Notes: a model not told the origin generated them from the letters alone. A stretch of 64,000 nt of DNA from Firmicutes bacterium OM04-13BH (GCA_003481745.1 QULP01000003.1:378266-442265), one strand, 5' to 3'; shown: positions 47,678-56,347, counted from the stretch's first letter. Translations and numbers: made by a program.

Positions 47678-48307
47678 CTACTTACGTTTCCCTTTTTGTT
47701 CTACCGGAAGCAGACGTGCTTTTGAAAGTGCTGCTCCTACCGCACCAGTAATCAATGTTGAAGAAAGCATTTCACAAACTGCATTGACTCCAACCATCAT
47801 ACAGCATCCGATAATGATGTTTCTTCCACCCATCAAGCCTTTTACATACTCGGTATTTCCAAACAGCCCTACTAAAAGAGTCATAAAGAATAAAGTGTTT
47901 AAAAATGCAGAAAAGAATCCGGTTACTGCACAGGAAACATAAGCATTTGTTCTCTTTCTCATCGCTTTGTAAATATATCCCAGACAGATTCCATCGAAAA
48001 GACGTGGAATAAATCTCTGAATGAATGCCAGAAATGGATTAATACTAAGCAGCATTGCTCCCATTGCACTGACTCCGCCAATTCCAAGGCACTGCCCAAA
48101 GCTAGTCAGTCCAAAGATAGCTCCTGCAATTGCTCCACCCATCGGTCCTAACACAATTGCACAGATAGCAACCGGAATCACATTGAATGAAATCGCAAGT
48201 GGTCCAATGTTCAAATATCCAAGCGGCGTGTATGCCATAATCAATAAGATAGCTGTCATCAGACCCAGAATGGCAAGTTGTGTTGTGGTAAATTTTTTTG
48301 TTTTCAT
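47678..48307 (-). CDS. ECF transporter S component, probably for pantothenate (PanT-like)
   Basis: This is the membrane substrate-binding subunit of an energy-coupling factor vitamin importer, working with shared EcfT/EcfA subunits encoded elsewhere. The 209-residue protein has about six membrane segments (ALGLM-type start, YLNIGPLAISFNVIPVAICA, LGPMGGAIAGAIFGLTSF). Placement between coaBC and coaX suggests pantothenate as the substrate; this is context only. The ATG at 48307 follows AAGGAGG; the longer reading from 48346 lacks a ribosome-binding site. Confidence 0.88.
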   Translation of the reverse strand: MKTKKFTTTQLAILGLMTAILLIMAYTPLGYLNIGPLAISFNVIPVAICAIVLGPMGGAIAGAIFGLTSFGQCLGIGGVSAMGAMLLSINPFLAFIQRFIPRLFDGICLGYIYKAMRKRTNAYVSCAVTGFFSAFLNTLFFMTLLVGLFGNTEYVKGLMGGRNIIIGCCMMVGVNAVCEMLSSTLITGAVGAALSKARLLPVEQKGKRK

Positions 48308-48417
48308 TTTTCCTCCTTGTTCTCGTTCCGCCTTTTGCGGATACAATACGGTGTTGTGGTTACTCTGACCTCTTTTTTTTAATTTTTAATCTTTTAACCT
48401 TTTTCTTTTATTTAGAA

Positions 48418-49620
48418 TTAATTTTGATTAGAAGTCAGCATAAGAATTTTATCCAGGAGCTGATTGGCTGCATCCTCCTTGCTCATAAGCGGAAGTGACG
48501 TTTCCTCCTCCTGTGTAATCAGAGTCAATACATTGGTATCCCCCTGAAATCCTGCACCCTTTTCTTTTACATTATTGGCTGCAATCATATCCAGGTTCTT
48601 TTTCTCAAGTTTGGCTCTGGAATTACTCACCATGTTCTGGGTTTCCATTGAAAATCCACATAAAAACTGATTTTCTTTTTTATGTTCTCCCAGATATTTT
48701 AAAATGTCATCCGTGCGTTCCAACGCAATCGACATTTCTCCATCTTTCTTCTTTACTTTTTCAGAACTTACAACAGCCGGACGGTAATCTGCAACCGCTG
48801 CTGCCTTAATAATAATATCCTGTTCATCGCTCACCGAAGTCACTGCGTCAAACATCTCTTTTGCAGTCACAATCGGTACAACTTTTACAAACATCGGTGG
48901 CTCAATTGCAGTACGTCCACTCACCAGTGTAACATCTGCACCACGAAGCATTGCTGCTTTTGCAACCGAATACCCCATCTTTCCAGATGAATGATTGGTA
49001 ATATATCTTACAGGGTCAATCGCCTCCTGTGTCGGACCTGCTGTCACCAAAATTTTCTTTCCTTTTAAATCTTTTTCGCAGGCAATTTCTTTTTCTATAT
49101 AAGCAAGCAAAGTCTGTGGTTCCGGCATTTTTCCTGTCCCTGTATCTCCACAGGCAAGATATCCCGATGCCGGCTGAATCACTTCGTATCCATAGTGCTC
49201 TAAAATCTTAAGATTATCCTGCACAATCGGATTTTCAAACATATTGACGTTCATCGCCGGTGAAATGATTTTCTTGCATTTACATGCCATAACTGTAGTA
49301 GTCAGCATATCATCCGCAATTCCGTGTGCCAGCTTGCCAATCACATTGGCACTTGCCGGTGCAATCATAACCACATCTGCTTTTTTTGCAATCGAAACAT
49401 GCTCTACCTGAAACTGGAAATTCCGGTCAAAGGTATCTACCAGACACTTATTTCCGGTCAGACTTTCAAAAGTAATCGGATTGATAAAATTCGTAGCATT
49501 TTTCGTCATTAATACATGAACATCTGCGTGCAGTTTCTTTAAAGCACTTGCCAGATATGCAATCTTATATGCGGCGATACTGCCTGTTACACCTAATAAA
49601 ACCGTCTTTCCCTTAAGCAT
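48418..49620 (-). CDS. coaBC: Bifunctional phosphopantothenoylcysteine decarboxylase/synthetase
   Basis: CoaBC joins cysteine to 4'-phosphopantothenate and decarboxylates the product in CoA synthesis. About 400 residues: N-terminal flavin-dependent CoaC domain (VTGSIAAYK, the His in the VEHVSIAKKADV region, PAMNVNMF) and C-terminal CoaB domain (VTAGPTQEAIDPVRYITNHSSGKMG). Two starts four codons apart are possible; AAGGAG is too close to the first, so 49620 is chosen with low certainty. A promoter is seen at 49666-49695. Confidence 0.96.
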   Translation of the reverse strand: MLKGKTVLLGVTGSIAAYKIAYLASALKKLHADVHVLMTKNATNFINPITFESLTGNKCLVDTFDRNFQFQVEHVSIAKKADVVMIAPASANVIGKLAHGIADDMLTTTVMACKCKKIISPAMNVNMFENPIVQDNLKILEHYGYEVIQPASGYLACGDTGTGKMPEPQTLLAYIEKEIACEKDLKGKKILVTAGPTQEAIDPVRYITNHSSGKMGYSVAKAAMLRGADVTLVSGRTAIEPPMFVKVVPIVTAKEMFDAVTSVSDEQDIIIKAAAVADYRPAVVSSEKVKKKDGEMSIALERTDDILKYLGEHKKENQFLCGFSMETQNMVSNSRAKLEKKNLDMIAANNVKEKGAGFQGDTNVLTLITQEEETSLPLMSKEDAANQLLDKILMLTSNQN

Positions 49621-49665
49621 TTTCCTTTTCATTCTCCTTCTTTGTTCTTGTAGATAATTCGCTTT

Positions 49666-49695
49666 ATTATAAAATATCTTTTGTTATAATTTCAA
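49666..49695 (-). promoter_or_regulatory. SigA-type promoter of coaBC
   Basis: TTGAAA (49695-49690) and TATAAT (49671-49666) on the minus strand, 18-base spacer. Confidence 0.72.
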
Positions 49696-49759
49696 GACAG
49701 GTTTTGTTTTTCTTAACATACAACCTATGATTCTTTATTATATCACAAGTCTCATTTTA

Positions 49760-49789
49760 TTCCATCAAAATAAAATGATGTGATATAAT
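49760..49789 (+). promoter_or_regulatory. Promoter candidate of the ThrE pair
   Basis: TATAAT at 49784-49789 with a weak -35 (TTCCAT, 49760-49765) at 18 bases, about 40 bases before the start. Confidence 0.5.
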
Positions 49790-49828
49790 TCTCTTAAATA
49801 ATAATTTCAAGAAATAACGAGGTTTATT

Positions 49829-50596
49829 ATGGTTTATACAAACGAAATACTGACCCTGGCTGTTGAAATCGGTGACAGTATGCTTAGAAATGGGGCAGAA
49901 ATTTATCGTGTGGAAGATACCGTTGTCCACATTTTAAAATCTTATGAAGTAAAAGAATTTGACGTCTATGTCATTTCCAACGGAATCTTTGCAAGTGCCA
50001 ATGAAAATCAGGAAGATGCCTGCAGTATTGTACGCCATGTTCCGCTTGGTTCGGTAAATCTTGGAAAAATCTCTGCTTTAAATCAACTTGCCAGAGATAT
50101 CTGCGAACATAAGATTTCTTTGATTGATTCCTGGGAGGAACTGGAACGCTGTCAGAACCTTCCCAATTATCCTAATTCCCTTCTGGTCTTTTTCTGCGGA
50201 CTCGGAAGTGCCGGATTCTGTTACTTATTTGGAGGAAGTGCCCTTGATTCTCTTTTTACATTTGGCATCGGTATTTTAGAACAGCTCCTTTTATTTGCAC
50301 TGAAAAAATATAAATTTTCAAAGATTATCACAAACATTTTTGCAAGCCTGTTTGTCACTTTACTCGCAATGCTCTGTATGCTGACCAATCTGAATCTATT
50401 ACAGGATAAAATCATCATCGGAGCAATTATGCCTCTTGTCCCTGGAATTGCATTTACCACTGCAATCCGTGACATTTATAATGCAGATTATCTTTCGGGT
50501 ACAATTCATCTGCTTGACGCCTTAATTACCGCTATCTGTATTGCAGTCGGCGCCTGTCTGCCATTCGTCATTATGAATTATTTCGGAGGACTCTAA
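49829..50596 (+). CDS. Threonine/serine exporter, ThrE N-terminal half (YjjP-like)
   Basis: The 255-residue protein corresponds to the N-terminal part of ThrE-type exporters (DUF1212/YjjP). A soluble start (GDSMLRNGAEIYRVEDTV, VYVISNGIFAS) is followed by about five membrane segments. Together with the next gene it forms a two-protein exporter for threonine/serine or, in E. coli YjjPB, succinate. CGAGG precedes the ATG. The stop is three bases before the next start. Confidence 0.9.
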   Translation: MVYTNEILTLAVEIGDSMLRNGAEIYRVEDTVVHILKSYEVKEFDVYVISNGIFASANENQEDACSIVRHVPLGSVNLGKISALNQLARDICEHKISLIDSWEELERCQNLPNYPNSLLVFFCGLGSAGFCYLFGGSALDSLFTFGIGILEQLLLFALKKYKFSKIITNIFASLFVTLLAMLCMLTNLNLLQDKIIIGAIMPLVPGIAFTTAIRDIYNADYLSGTIHLLDALITAICIAVGACLPFVIMNYFGGL

Positions 50597-50599
50597 GCT

Positions 50600-51070
50600 A
50601 TGGAATCTATTATAGAATCTATTATAGAATTTATCATTCAATTTATTGTAGCAGGCTTTGCTACATTTTCCTTTGCAGTCCTTTTTTCCGCACCAAAAAA
50701 AGAACTGCTTTACTGCGGTTTTAGCGGCGCATTTGGATGGATTCTCTACTACATTTTAGTCCAGCTTGGCATGGGCGTAGTTGTCCCATCCCTGATTGCA
50801 ACTTTCTGCCTTACGATTTTGGCACGAATCTTTGCAGTCATCCGCTCCACTCCTGTTACCGTCTATCTTTTAACCGGTATCTTTCCTCTTGTGCCTGGAG
50901 CTGGAATCTTTTACACTGCTTACTATCTATTTACCAATGACCGGGCATTTTCTTCTTCCAAAGGAATTGAAACCTTTGAAGTTGCAGGTGCAATTGTACT
51001 TGGAATCATCTTTGGATTCGGGATTCCACAAAGTTTGTTTCATTTAGTCAAAAAATCCGGACGGAATTAA
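50600..51070 (+). CDS. Threonine/serine exporter, ThrE C-terminal half (YjjB-like)
   Basis: The 156-residue protein has four to five membrane segments and the family pattern (GFSGAFGWILYYILV, LARIFAVIRSTPVTVYLLTGIFPLVPGAGIFYTAY). It is the partner of the preceding YjjP-like protein, and the split into two genes is normal. A terminator starts inside its last codons (51051-51088). Substrate not determined. Confidence 0.9.
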   Translation: MESIIESIIEFIIQFIVAGFATFSFAVLFSAPKKELLYCGFSGAFGWILYYILVQLGMGVVVPSLIATFCLTILARIFAVIRSTPVTVYLLTGIFPLVPGAGIFYTAYYLFTNDRAFSSSKGIETFEVAGAIVLGIIFGFGIPQSLFHLVKKSGRN

Positions 51071-51088
51071 ATTCCATCCGGACTTTTT
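51051..51088 (+). terminator. Terminator of the ThrE pair
   Basis: AAAATCCGGACGGAATT pairs with AATTCCATCCGGACTTTT apart from small bulges, and a T run follows. The stem includes the stop codon region. Confidence 0.8.
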
Positions 51089-51104
51089 CTTTTCTTGTGT
51101 AAAG

Positions 51105-51124
51105 CGGACATTCGCAATCCGCTT
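51105..51124. repeat. Twenty-base repeat with hairpin, also at 10450-10469
   Basis: CGGACATTCGCAATCCGCTT differs at one base from 10450-10469. AAGCGGA (51102-51108) pairs with TCCGCTT (51118-51124). Confidence 0.6.
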
Positions 51125-51137
51125 CGCTACTTGCTCA

Positions 51138-51259
51138 TGAACGCAGTCGCTTTGCGATCTGTCAGTAGGAGCTTTCAACTTCCACTGACAGAAGCATCCC
51201 CCTCACCCGCCGCTTAGTGCTCTGCGCACTTGAAGCGGGGGAATGCTTATCTGCGTTCA
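51138..51259. repeat. Cloverleaf-like palindromic element upstream of aroD
   Basis: A 9-base outer stem, TGAACGCAG (51138-51146) with CTGCGTTCA (51251-51259), encloses three arms: TCGC-TTT-GCGA (51147-51157), TCTGTCAGT with ACTGACAGA (51158-51192), and AGCAT plus CCCCC with GGGGG plus ATGCT (51193-51247). The arms abut without spacers. It is GC-rich against the background and codes for nothing visible. Could be a structured RNA or a mobile palindromic repeat. The rest of the 51071-51450 gap holds the aroD promoter. Confidence 0.6.
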
Positions 51260-51312
51260 TAAAAAACTCATCGTAAAAAATTAAAAACGCTCTGCGAGAA
51301 TCTTTTTTATAA

Positions 51313-51341
51313 TTGACAAACCTGCTCTAACTAATTATGCT
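51313..51341 (+). promoter_or_regulatory. SigA-type promoter of aroD
   Basis: TTGACA (51313-51318) and TATGCT (51336-51341), 17-base spacer; about 110 bases of leader follow. Confidence 0.8.
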
Positions 51342-51450
51342 AACTTATAGAAAAATTTTTCACAATCCAGAAGATGTTTCAAGGTTCTGCTGCATTTGAA
51401 CTCTGAACCGTAGAATCAATAATAATTGAATATAGGAAAGGATTTTAGCT

Positions 51451-52212
51451 ATGAAAACAGTTCAAGTAAGAAATGTTATTATCGGAGAGGGACGCCCGAA
51501 AATCTGTGTCCCGATTGTTGGACAAACCAAAGAAGAAATTCTCACGGAAGCAGGTTCTTTTGCCGAATTTCCGATTGACGTTGTAGAATGGCGTGCAGAC
51601 TGGTACGAAGATGTTTTTGATACCGATAAAGTACTCGAAACCGCGAAAGAATTAAACACTGTCTTAAAAGACACACCAATTCTTTTTACCTTCCGCACGG
51701 CAAAAGAAGGGGGAGAAAAAGCCATCTCAAATGAAGCTTATCAAAACCTTAATCTCGCAGTTGCCAAAAGCGGCTTTGTTGATTTGATTGACGTAGAAGC
51801 TTTTACAGGAGACGAAATTGTGACGAACATCATCTCAAAAGCTCACGATTTTAATGTAAAAGTAGTTTCTTCCAATCACGATTTTGATAAAACTCCTGAA
51901 AAAGAAGAATTAATCCGCCGTCTTTGTAAAATGCAGGAACTTGGCGCTGATATTCCAAAAATTGCAGTCATGCCAACCTGCAGACGTGATGTGCTTATGC
52001 TCCTTGATGCAACTCTTGAAATGACTGAGTCTTACGCCGACCGTCCGATTATTACCATGTCAATGGCTGGAACAGGTGTCATCAGCCGTCTTGCCGGTGA
52101 AGCCTTTGGCTCTGCCCTCACATTTGGAGCTGCCACAAAAGCTTCTGCCCCAGGACAGATTCCAGTAAATGAGCTTAAACAAGTATTGGATATCCTTCAT
52201 AAAAGCCTGTAA
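51451..52212 (+). CDS. aroD: Type I 3-dehydroquinate dehydratase
   Basis: AroD makes 3-dehydroshikimate in the shikimate pathway through a Schiff base. The 253-residue TIM-barrel protein has VEWRADWYED, the conserved SNHDFDKTP with the catalytic His, the Schiff-base Lys in IPKIAVMP, and SMAGTGVISR near the end. AGGAAAGGA precedes the ATG. It faces aroK across a shared terminator, so two shikimate genes are adjacent but convergent. Confidence 0.97.
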   Translation: MKTVQVRNVIIGEGRPKICVPIVGQTKEEILTEAGSFAEFPIDVVEWRADWYEDVFDTDKVLETAKELNTVLKDTPILFTFRTAKEGGEKAISNEAYQNLNLAVAKSGFVDLIDVEAFTGDEIVTNIISKAHDFNVKVVSSNHDFDKTPEKEELIRRLCKMQELGADIPKIAVMPTCRRDVLMLLDATLEMTESYADRPIITMSMAGTGVISRLAGEAFGSALTFGAATKASAPGQIPVNELKQVLDILHKSL

Positions 52213-52218
52213 AATATA

Positions 52219-52246
52219 AGGTGGCTGCTTGTAACTACAGCCACCT
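52219..52246. terminator. Bidirectional terminator between aroD and aroK
   Basis: AGGTGGCTG (52219-52227) pairs perfectly with CAGCCACCT (52238-52246). The T-tracts are short on both sides. Confidence 0.65.
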
Positions 52247-52251
52247 GCTTT

Positions 52252-52794
52252 CTATCTACTTTCATCCATCGCACGAAGTCTCTGAATCATTTCCTCACAG
52301 ATTTCCTGCTCATTTTTTCCATCTGTCTGTATAATGATATCTGCTGCTGCCTCATACTTCTCACTTCGTTTCGCCATCAAGTCTGCAATAAATGATACAT
52401 TCTTATTATTTTCAAGCAATGGCCGGTCATGATTGTCTTTTACTCTCTGCAAAACAGTTTCCGGTTGTGCAGTAAGAAGCACGACACGTCCATTCTTCTT
52501 CATCTCAAGCACATTATTTTCACGCATTGGAGTACCACCGCCACACGAAATCACTACATTAGACTTATTCTGCATTTCAACTAAAAGATTTGTCTCCAAA
52601 TCACGGAAATACTGCTCTCCATGAGTTTCAAAGATATCTGAAATACTCATGCCCTCTCGTTTTGCAATAATATCATCCATCTCAACCACATCCATGGAAA
52701 ATGTATCATGCAAATATCCCGCTATCGTAGACTTTCCACATCCCATAAATCCAATCAAAAAAATATTATAATCAAACAACCTTTTATTTTCCAT
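52252..52794 (-). CDS. aroK: Shikimate kinase
   Basis: AroK phosphorylates shikimate with ATP. The 180-residue NMP-kinase-fold protein has Walker A GFMGCGKSTIAG, the shikimate-binding DD of VEMDDIIAKREG, CGGGTPMRENN and the lid DRPLLENN. Length is typical. A ribosome-binding site (AAGGAG) lies before the ATG. It is convergent with aroD. Confidence 0.96.
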   Translation of the reverse strand: MENKRLFDYNIFLIGFMGCGKSTIAGYLHDTFSMDVVEMDDIIAKREGMSISDIFETHGEQYFRDLETNLLVEMQNKSNVVISCGGGTPMRENNVLEMKKNGRVVLLTAQPETVLQRVKDNHDRPLLENNKNVSFIADLMAKRSEKYEAAADIIIQTDGKNEQEICEEMIQRLRAMDESR

Positions 52795-52900
52795 TTTTCT
52801 TTTCTCCTTGATTTTACCACTTTAAACAATTAACTTGTATTATATCAACAGATTACATGTTCTGCAAGTGTAAAAAAGTAGACCGTTTTTTTGTACACTC

Positions 52901-52996
52901 TTCCCCTTTACTTTCGTGCGTTAGAGGTTGCTGCATGCCTGTGGCATGCGCTTAGCAACGACCGAAGCGGAGCGGAGAACGAACCCGTTCGAGTCC
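52901..52996. repeat. 96-base repeat, unit 1 (tRNA-Arg-derived 3' end plus hairpin)
   Basis: Near-identical (two differences) to 53032-53127. It contains CGTGCGTTAGAGG, the last 13 bases of the adjacent tRNA-Arg gene read on the plus strand, then a strong hairpin (GCATGCC-TGT-GGCATGC inside GTTGCT/AGCAAC) and a GAACCCGTTCGAGTCC end that resembles a T-arm. No coding potential. Confidence 0.85.
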
Positions 52997-53031
52997 ACTC
53001 AAATCTAAGCAAAAACAAATCAGAGATAACG

Positions 53032-53127
53032 TTCCCCTTTGCTTTCGTGCGTTAGAGGTTGCTGCATGCCTGTGGCATGCGCTTAGCAACGACCGGAGCG
53101 GAGCGGAGAACGAACCCGTTCGAGTCC
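53032..53127. repeat. 96-base repeat, unit 2
   Basis: Second copy of 52901-52996, starting 131 bases later. It is followed by a GAGTCC-GACCC-GGACTC hairpin and then the tRNA terminator. Confidence 0.85.
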
Positions 53128-53141
53128 GACCCGGACTCGAG

Positions 53142-53182
53142 TAAAAAAATAGACAGGGTTTTTATACCCTGTCTACTTTTTT
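53142..53182 (-). terminator. Terminator of tRNA-Arg
   Basis: TAGACAGGG (53150-53158) pairs with CCCTGTCTA (53167-53175), flanked by A and T runs on both sides. Confidence 0.88.
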
Positions 53183-53187
53183 ACTAG

Positions 53188-53261
53188 CGTGCGTTAGAGG
53201 ATTCGAACCCCCGACCTTTTGGTCCGTAGCCAAACGCTCTATCCAGCTGAGCTAAACGCAC
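53188..53261 (-). tRNA. tRNA-Arg (anticodon ACG)
   Basis: On the minus strand the gene folds as a cloverleaf: acceptor GTGCGTT with AACGCAC, discriminator G, D-stem GCTC/GAGC, anticodon arm TTTGG-CTACGGA-CCAAA with anticodon ACG, and T-arm with loop TTCGAAT. It is 74 bases long with no encoded CCA. The T stem has G-U pairs. It is preceded by a strong promoter and followed by a terminator, so it is transcribed alone. Confidence 0.97.
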
Positions 53262-53302
53262 ATATTTCTTATTTATTTTGTATTGCCTCAACAACAAAAC
53301 CT

Positions 53303-53331
53303 ATTATAATGTACATATTCCAAAAAGTCAA
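53303..53331 (-). promoter_or_regulatory. SigA-type promoter of tRNA-Arg
   Basis: TTGACT (53331-53326) and TATAAT (53308-53303) on the minus strand, 17-base spacer. Confidence 0.85.
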
Positions 53332-53366
53332 CCCTTTTTTTGAAATTTTTTTATTTTTTGCGAAAC

Positions 53367-53395
53367 TTGCGATTTCTCTGTATTTTCGCTATAGT
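53367..53395 (+). promoter_or_regulatory. SigA-type promoter of the ABC-class ATPase gene
   Basis: TTGCGA (53367-53372) and TATAGT (53390-53395), 17-base spacer, about 40 bases before the start. Confidence 0.65.
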
Positions 53396-53434
53396 AATCC
53401 TAGATTTTTATAATTTTGAAAGGGGTTTTTTACT

Positions 53435-55159
53435 ATGCCAAAAACTTCAAATGACTTACAGACCAAACTCCACGCAATTCATCAAAAAGGCTATCCTGCT
53501 TATAAAGAATTACGTGGCACTTATCAATTTCCAAACTATCTTTTATACATTGACCATGTTCAGGGAGACCCATTTGCCTCTCCATCCAGTATCAGCGTTG
53601 AGATTCCGCTAAAAACTGCCGGATTCCCTGCTGATTACTATCAAAAATCCTACACCCGCATTGCACTGCAGGACTATCTTACCCGCCAGTTTGAACAGCA
53701 GGTAAACCGCTATAGTTTCCGTGCAAAAGGTTCTGGAAAAAGCGGTCTGATTTCTGTCACACACTGCGGTCAGGAGATTTTAGAGCGAAGTGCCTGCCAA
53801 ATCACAAAAAATTCTATCATTGCACGTTTCTTTGTTGGATTTCCCGCAAACGGCAGACGTATCAATTCTATAGAATTAGAAAAAATCTTTTTTGATTTTC
53901 TTCCAATCTGTGTAGAAAAAGCATTTTTCTACCGCAATCAGAACACTAAAGTGGTAGAACAGGTTTATTTTCTCGCTGAGGACCAGTATTTTCTACGTAA
54001 AGAACTGAAACGCCTTCATCTTACTGCCTTTGTCGCCGATGCTTCTATTCTTCCAAGACAAAGTGGTGTTTCCGATAAACCTTTAAAAGAAAGTATTCCG
54101 TTTTTTGCTCCGGATTCTCTTGCCATTGAACTTACGCTTCCACACAAAGGAACGATTCGAGGACTCGGCATCAAAGAAGGAATTACTTTAATTGTCGGCG
54201 GAGGCTACCACGGAAAATCCACTTTATTAAATGCCTTAGAAAGCGGAGTCTATAATCATATCGCAGGCGATGGTCGAGAATATGTAATCTCCGATGACAA
54301 TGGCGTAAAACTTAGGGCTGAAGATGGACGTTTCATAAAAGATGTGGATATTTCCCTTTTTATTAACGATTTACCAAATAAAAAAGATACTCATTGTTTT
54401 TCTACCTGTGACGCCAGTGGTAGTACTTCTCAGGCGGCTGCTATTGTAGAGAGCATGGAGGCCGGAAGTTCTCTTTTCTTTATTGATGAGGACACTTCTG
54501 CAACTAATTTCATGGTTCGTGACTCTTTTATGCAAAAAGTCATCGGTCGAAGTAAAGAGCCAATTACTCCTTTTTTAGAACGTGCCAGAGATTTATATGA
54601 AAAAGCAGGAATCTCCACCATTCTTGTAGCCGGAAGCAGTGGTGCTTTCTTTCATATCGCAGACACTATTATTCAAATGGACTGCTATAAGGCAATCGAT
54701 ATTACGGCTTCTACAAAAGTACTGTGCAAAGAAAATCCGCTTCCGAAAACTTCTGCCACAGAATTTCATCAGCCTGACAGTTACCGAATCATGAGCACAC
54801 CGGATTTTCAAACAAAAACTTCAAGAAATCCTCATGCTTCTCATGCAGATAGAGGTTTAAAAGTAAAAACACACGACCGATATACCTTTTCGATTGGAAA
54901 AGAAACCGTTGATTTACGATATGTGGAACAGCTTGCAGATTTTGAACAGACATCAGCGCTTGCATCTATGCTCCGTTTTGCCTGTGAATCTTTGATTGAC
55001 AATCAGCTTACTTTGGATGAAGTTGCTAAAAAATTGATTTCTATTCTCGAAACAAAAGGCTTCTCCGGCATCAACAGTACCTCTTATCTTTCCTGCGGAC
55101 TTGCCATGCCACGAAAACAGGAAATTTATGCCTGCCTGAACCGCTTCCGCAGAAAATAA
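53435..55159 (+). CDS. ABC-class ATPase of unknown function (COG3044/MRB1590-like)
   Basis: The 574-residue soluble protein belongs to the predicted ABC_ATPase family. It has a long N-terminal domain (RGTYQFPNYLLYIDHVQGDPFA-type beginning), the P-loop GGGYHGKSTLLNAL, a signature-like DASGSTSQAA and Walker B LFFIDEDTSATNFM, then LVAGSSGAFFHIAD. No membrane segments. The eukaryotic relative MRB1590 binds RNA; the bacterial role is unknown. AAAGGGG precedes the ATG, and the gene has its own promoter and a terminator at 55211-55257. Confidence 0.88.
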   Translation: MPKTSNDLQTKLHAIHQKGYPAYKELRGTYQFPNYLLYIDHVQGDPFASPSSISVEIPLKTAGFPADYYQKSYTRIALQDYLTRQFEQQVNRYSFRAKGSGKSGLISVTHCGQEILERSACQITKNSIIARFFVGFPANGRRINSIELEKIFFDFLPICVEKAFFYRNQNTKVVEQVYFLAEDQYFLRKELKRLHLTAFVADASILPRQSGVSDKPLKESIPFFAPDSLAIELTLPHKGTIRGLGIKEGITLIVGGGYHGKSTLLNALESGVYNHIAGDGREYVISDDNGVKLRAEDGRFIKDVDISLFINDLPNKKDTHCFSTCDASGSTSQAAAIVESMEAGSSLFFIDEDTSATNFMVRDSFMQKVIGRSKEPITPFLERARDLYEKAGISTILVAGSSGAFFHIADTIIQMDCYKAIDITASTKVLCKENPLPKTSATEFHQPDSYRIMSTPDFQTKTSRNPHASHADRGLKVKTHDRYTFSIGKETVDLRYVEQLADFEQTSALASMLRFACESLIDNQLTLDEVAKKLISILETKGFSGINSTSYLSCGLAMPRKQEIYACLNRFRRK

Positions 55160-55210
55160 TTTACAGAAAATAATCTGCCAAAAATAATTTCTTGTTCAAA
55201 ACAAACCAGC

Positions 55211-55257
55211 AAAAAAGGATATCTTAGCCAAAACTTATTGACTTCGATATCCTTTTT
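55211..55257. terminator. Bidirectional terminator
   Basis: AAAAAGGATATC (55212-55223) pairs with GATATCCTTTTT (55246-55257). It serves the ATPase gene on the plus strand and the serine hydrolase gene on the minus strand. Confidence 0.85.
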
Positions 55258-55268
55258 GTCTGCTCTTT

Positions 55269-56315
55269 TTATTTTGAAATATTCTCATAAACAACCGAAG
55301 AAATGTCAACAATTCGCTGTCTCGCTTCCGTCGTATCACTTAAATTATCTGCCATCACACAGATAATGTATGGATTTTCTCCATCAAATACAATCGCTGC
55401 ATCATTTTCTACATGGTCTAATTCTCCGGTTTTATTCGCCGTTTCTACTCCAGATGGAATACCTTTTGGTATTTTTTCTGTTCGGGTCTGCTGTTTTAAT
55501 AAATTCAACATATCCTCAGAATGTTCTAATTTATTTTCATAAATATTTTTCAAAAACACACTACAATCTCTTGCGGACGTATAATTTTCGTTCGCAGAAG
55601 CTTTTTCAAGCAACATTCTTCCCATGGAAGTATCGGTGTAACCATTATTTTTACAATAAGTATTGACTGCTTCCTGACCTGCTGCATTATCACCATTTCC
55701 CAACATTCCAACCAGTGTATTTGCAGAATCATTATCACTGACTGTAATCATCGCATTTAACAGCTTATCTACCTGCTCCTGTCCATTTGCAGCAGCGATA
55801 TTATCATAAGAAGAATAAACTGCGCCCATAATATAAAGTTTGATTAAACTTGCCGCTGTCAATCTTCCCTGACCAAGAGATGCTCTTGCGCCATCTTTCA
55901 AACGATACACATAAATCTGCCATGCCTCTCCAAATTCATCTGTACCTTGCAGTTTTTCTTCCACTGACGCACGAATTGCTTCCAAATCAGGAGCATCTTC
56001 TTCTGCAAGCTGTTCTTCTGTAAGACTTTCCTCAGAATCCGCATCTTCTTCTGTTTCATCTACAGGCTCTCCGGCTTCATCTGAATCCTGTTGCTCCTGC
56101 GTTGTATTTTCGGCATTTTCTGCTTCTGCCTGCTTTTCTTTCAGTGCTTTCTGCTTCTCTTCTAATTGTTTCTTTTCTTCCTGTGCTTCTGTATATTTTG
56201 TATTCTGAGTATTCTGTTTTTCTTTCAGATATACGTTCACACAAAGAACCGCTAAAATCAAAACCGCTAAAACAACGATTCCTGCAATTACCTTTGTCTT
56301 TTTCTTTTTTTCCAT
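55269..56315 (-). CDS. Membrane-anchored serine hydrolase, class A beta-lactamase fold
   Basis: The 348-residue protein has a membrane anchor (9-29), a charged coiled-coil and acidic linker (30-105) and a beta-lactamase-like domain with all three motifs: SLIK (SxxK), SDN in VSDNDSANTL, and KTG in NKTGELDHVEND. The extracytoplasmic domain could be a DD-carboxypeptidase-like or penicillin-binding enzyme; many such proteins in Lachnospiraceae are not resistance enzymes. It lies 32 bases after an amidase gene of the same layout, suggesting a cell-envelope pair. Confidence 0.88.
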   Translation of the reverse strand: MEKKKKTKVIAGIVVLAVLILAVLCVNVYLKEKQNTQNTKYTEAQEEKKQLEEKQKALKEKQAEAENAENTTQEQQDSDEAGEPVDETEEDADSEESLTEEQLAEEDAPDLEAIRASVEEKLQGTDEFGEAWQIYVYRLKDGARASLGQGRLTAASLIKLYIMGAVYSSYDNIAAANGQEQVDKLLNAMITVSDNDSANTLVGMLGNGDNAAGQEAVNTYCKNNGYTDTSMGRMLLEKASANENYTSARDCSVFLKNIYENKLEHSEDMLNLLKQQTRTEKIPKGIPSGVETANKTGELDHVENDAAIVFDGENPYIICVMADNLSDTTEARQRIVDISSVVYENISK

Positions 56316-56347
56316 TTTTTATTTGTTCCTTATTGTATTTCTCTTTC

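Noticed and set aside
49829..51070. ThrE as a frameshifted gene
   Set aside because: Two-gene exporters of this family are normal and both genes have complete domains.
52869..52899. GTGTAAAAAAGTAGACC...TTTTTTTGTACAC as a terminator of aroK or of the repeats
   Set aside because: The arms pair poorly. It looks like a decayed version of the tRNA terminator and is not supported by itself.
55269..56315. Antibiotic-resistance beta-lactamase
   Set aside because: The motifs show the fold and serine chemistry, but the membrane anchor, long linker and amidase neighbour fit a cell-wall enzyme at least as well.
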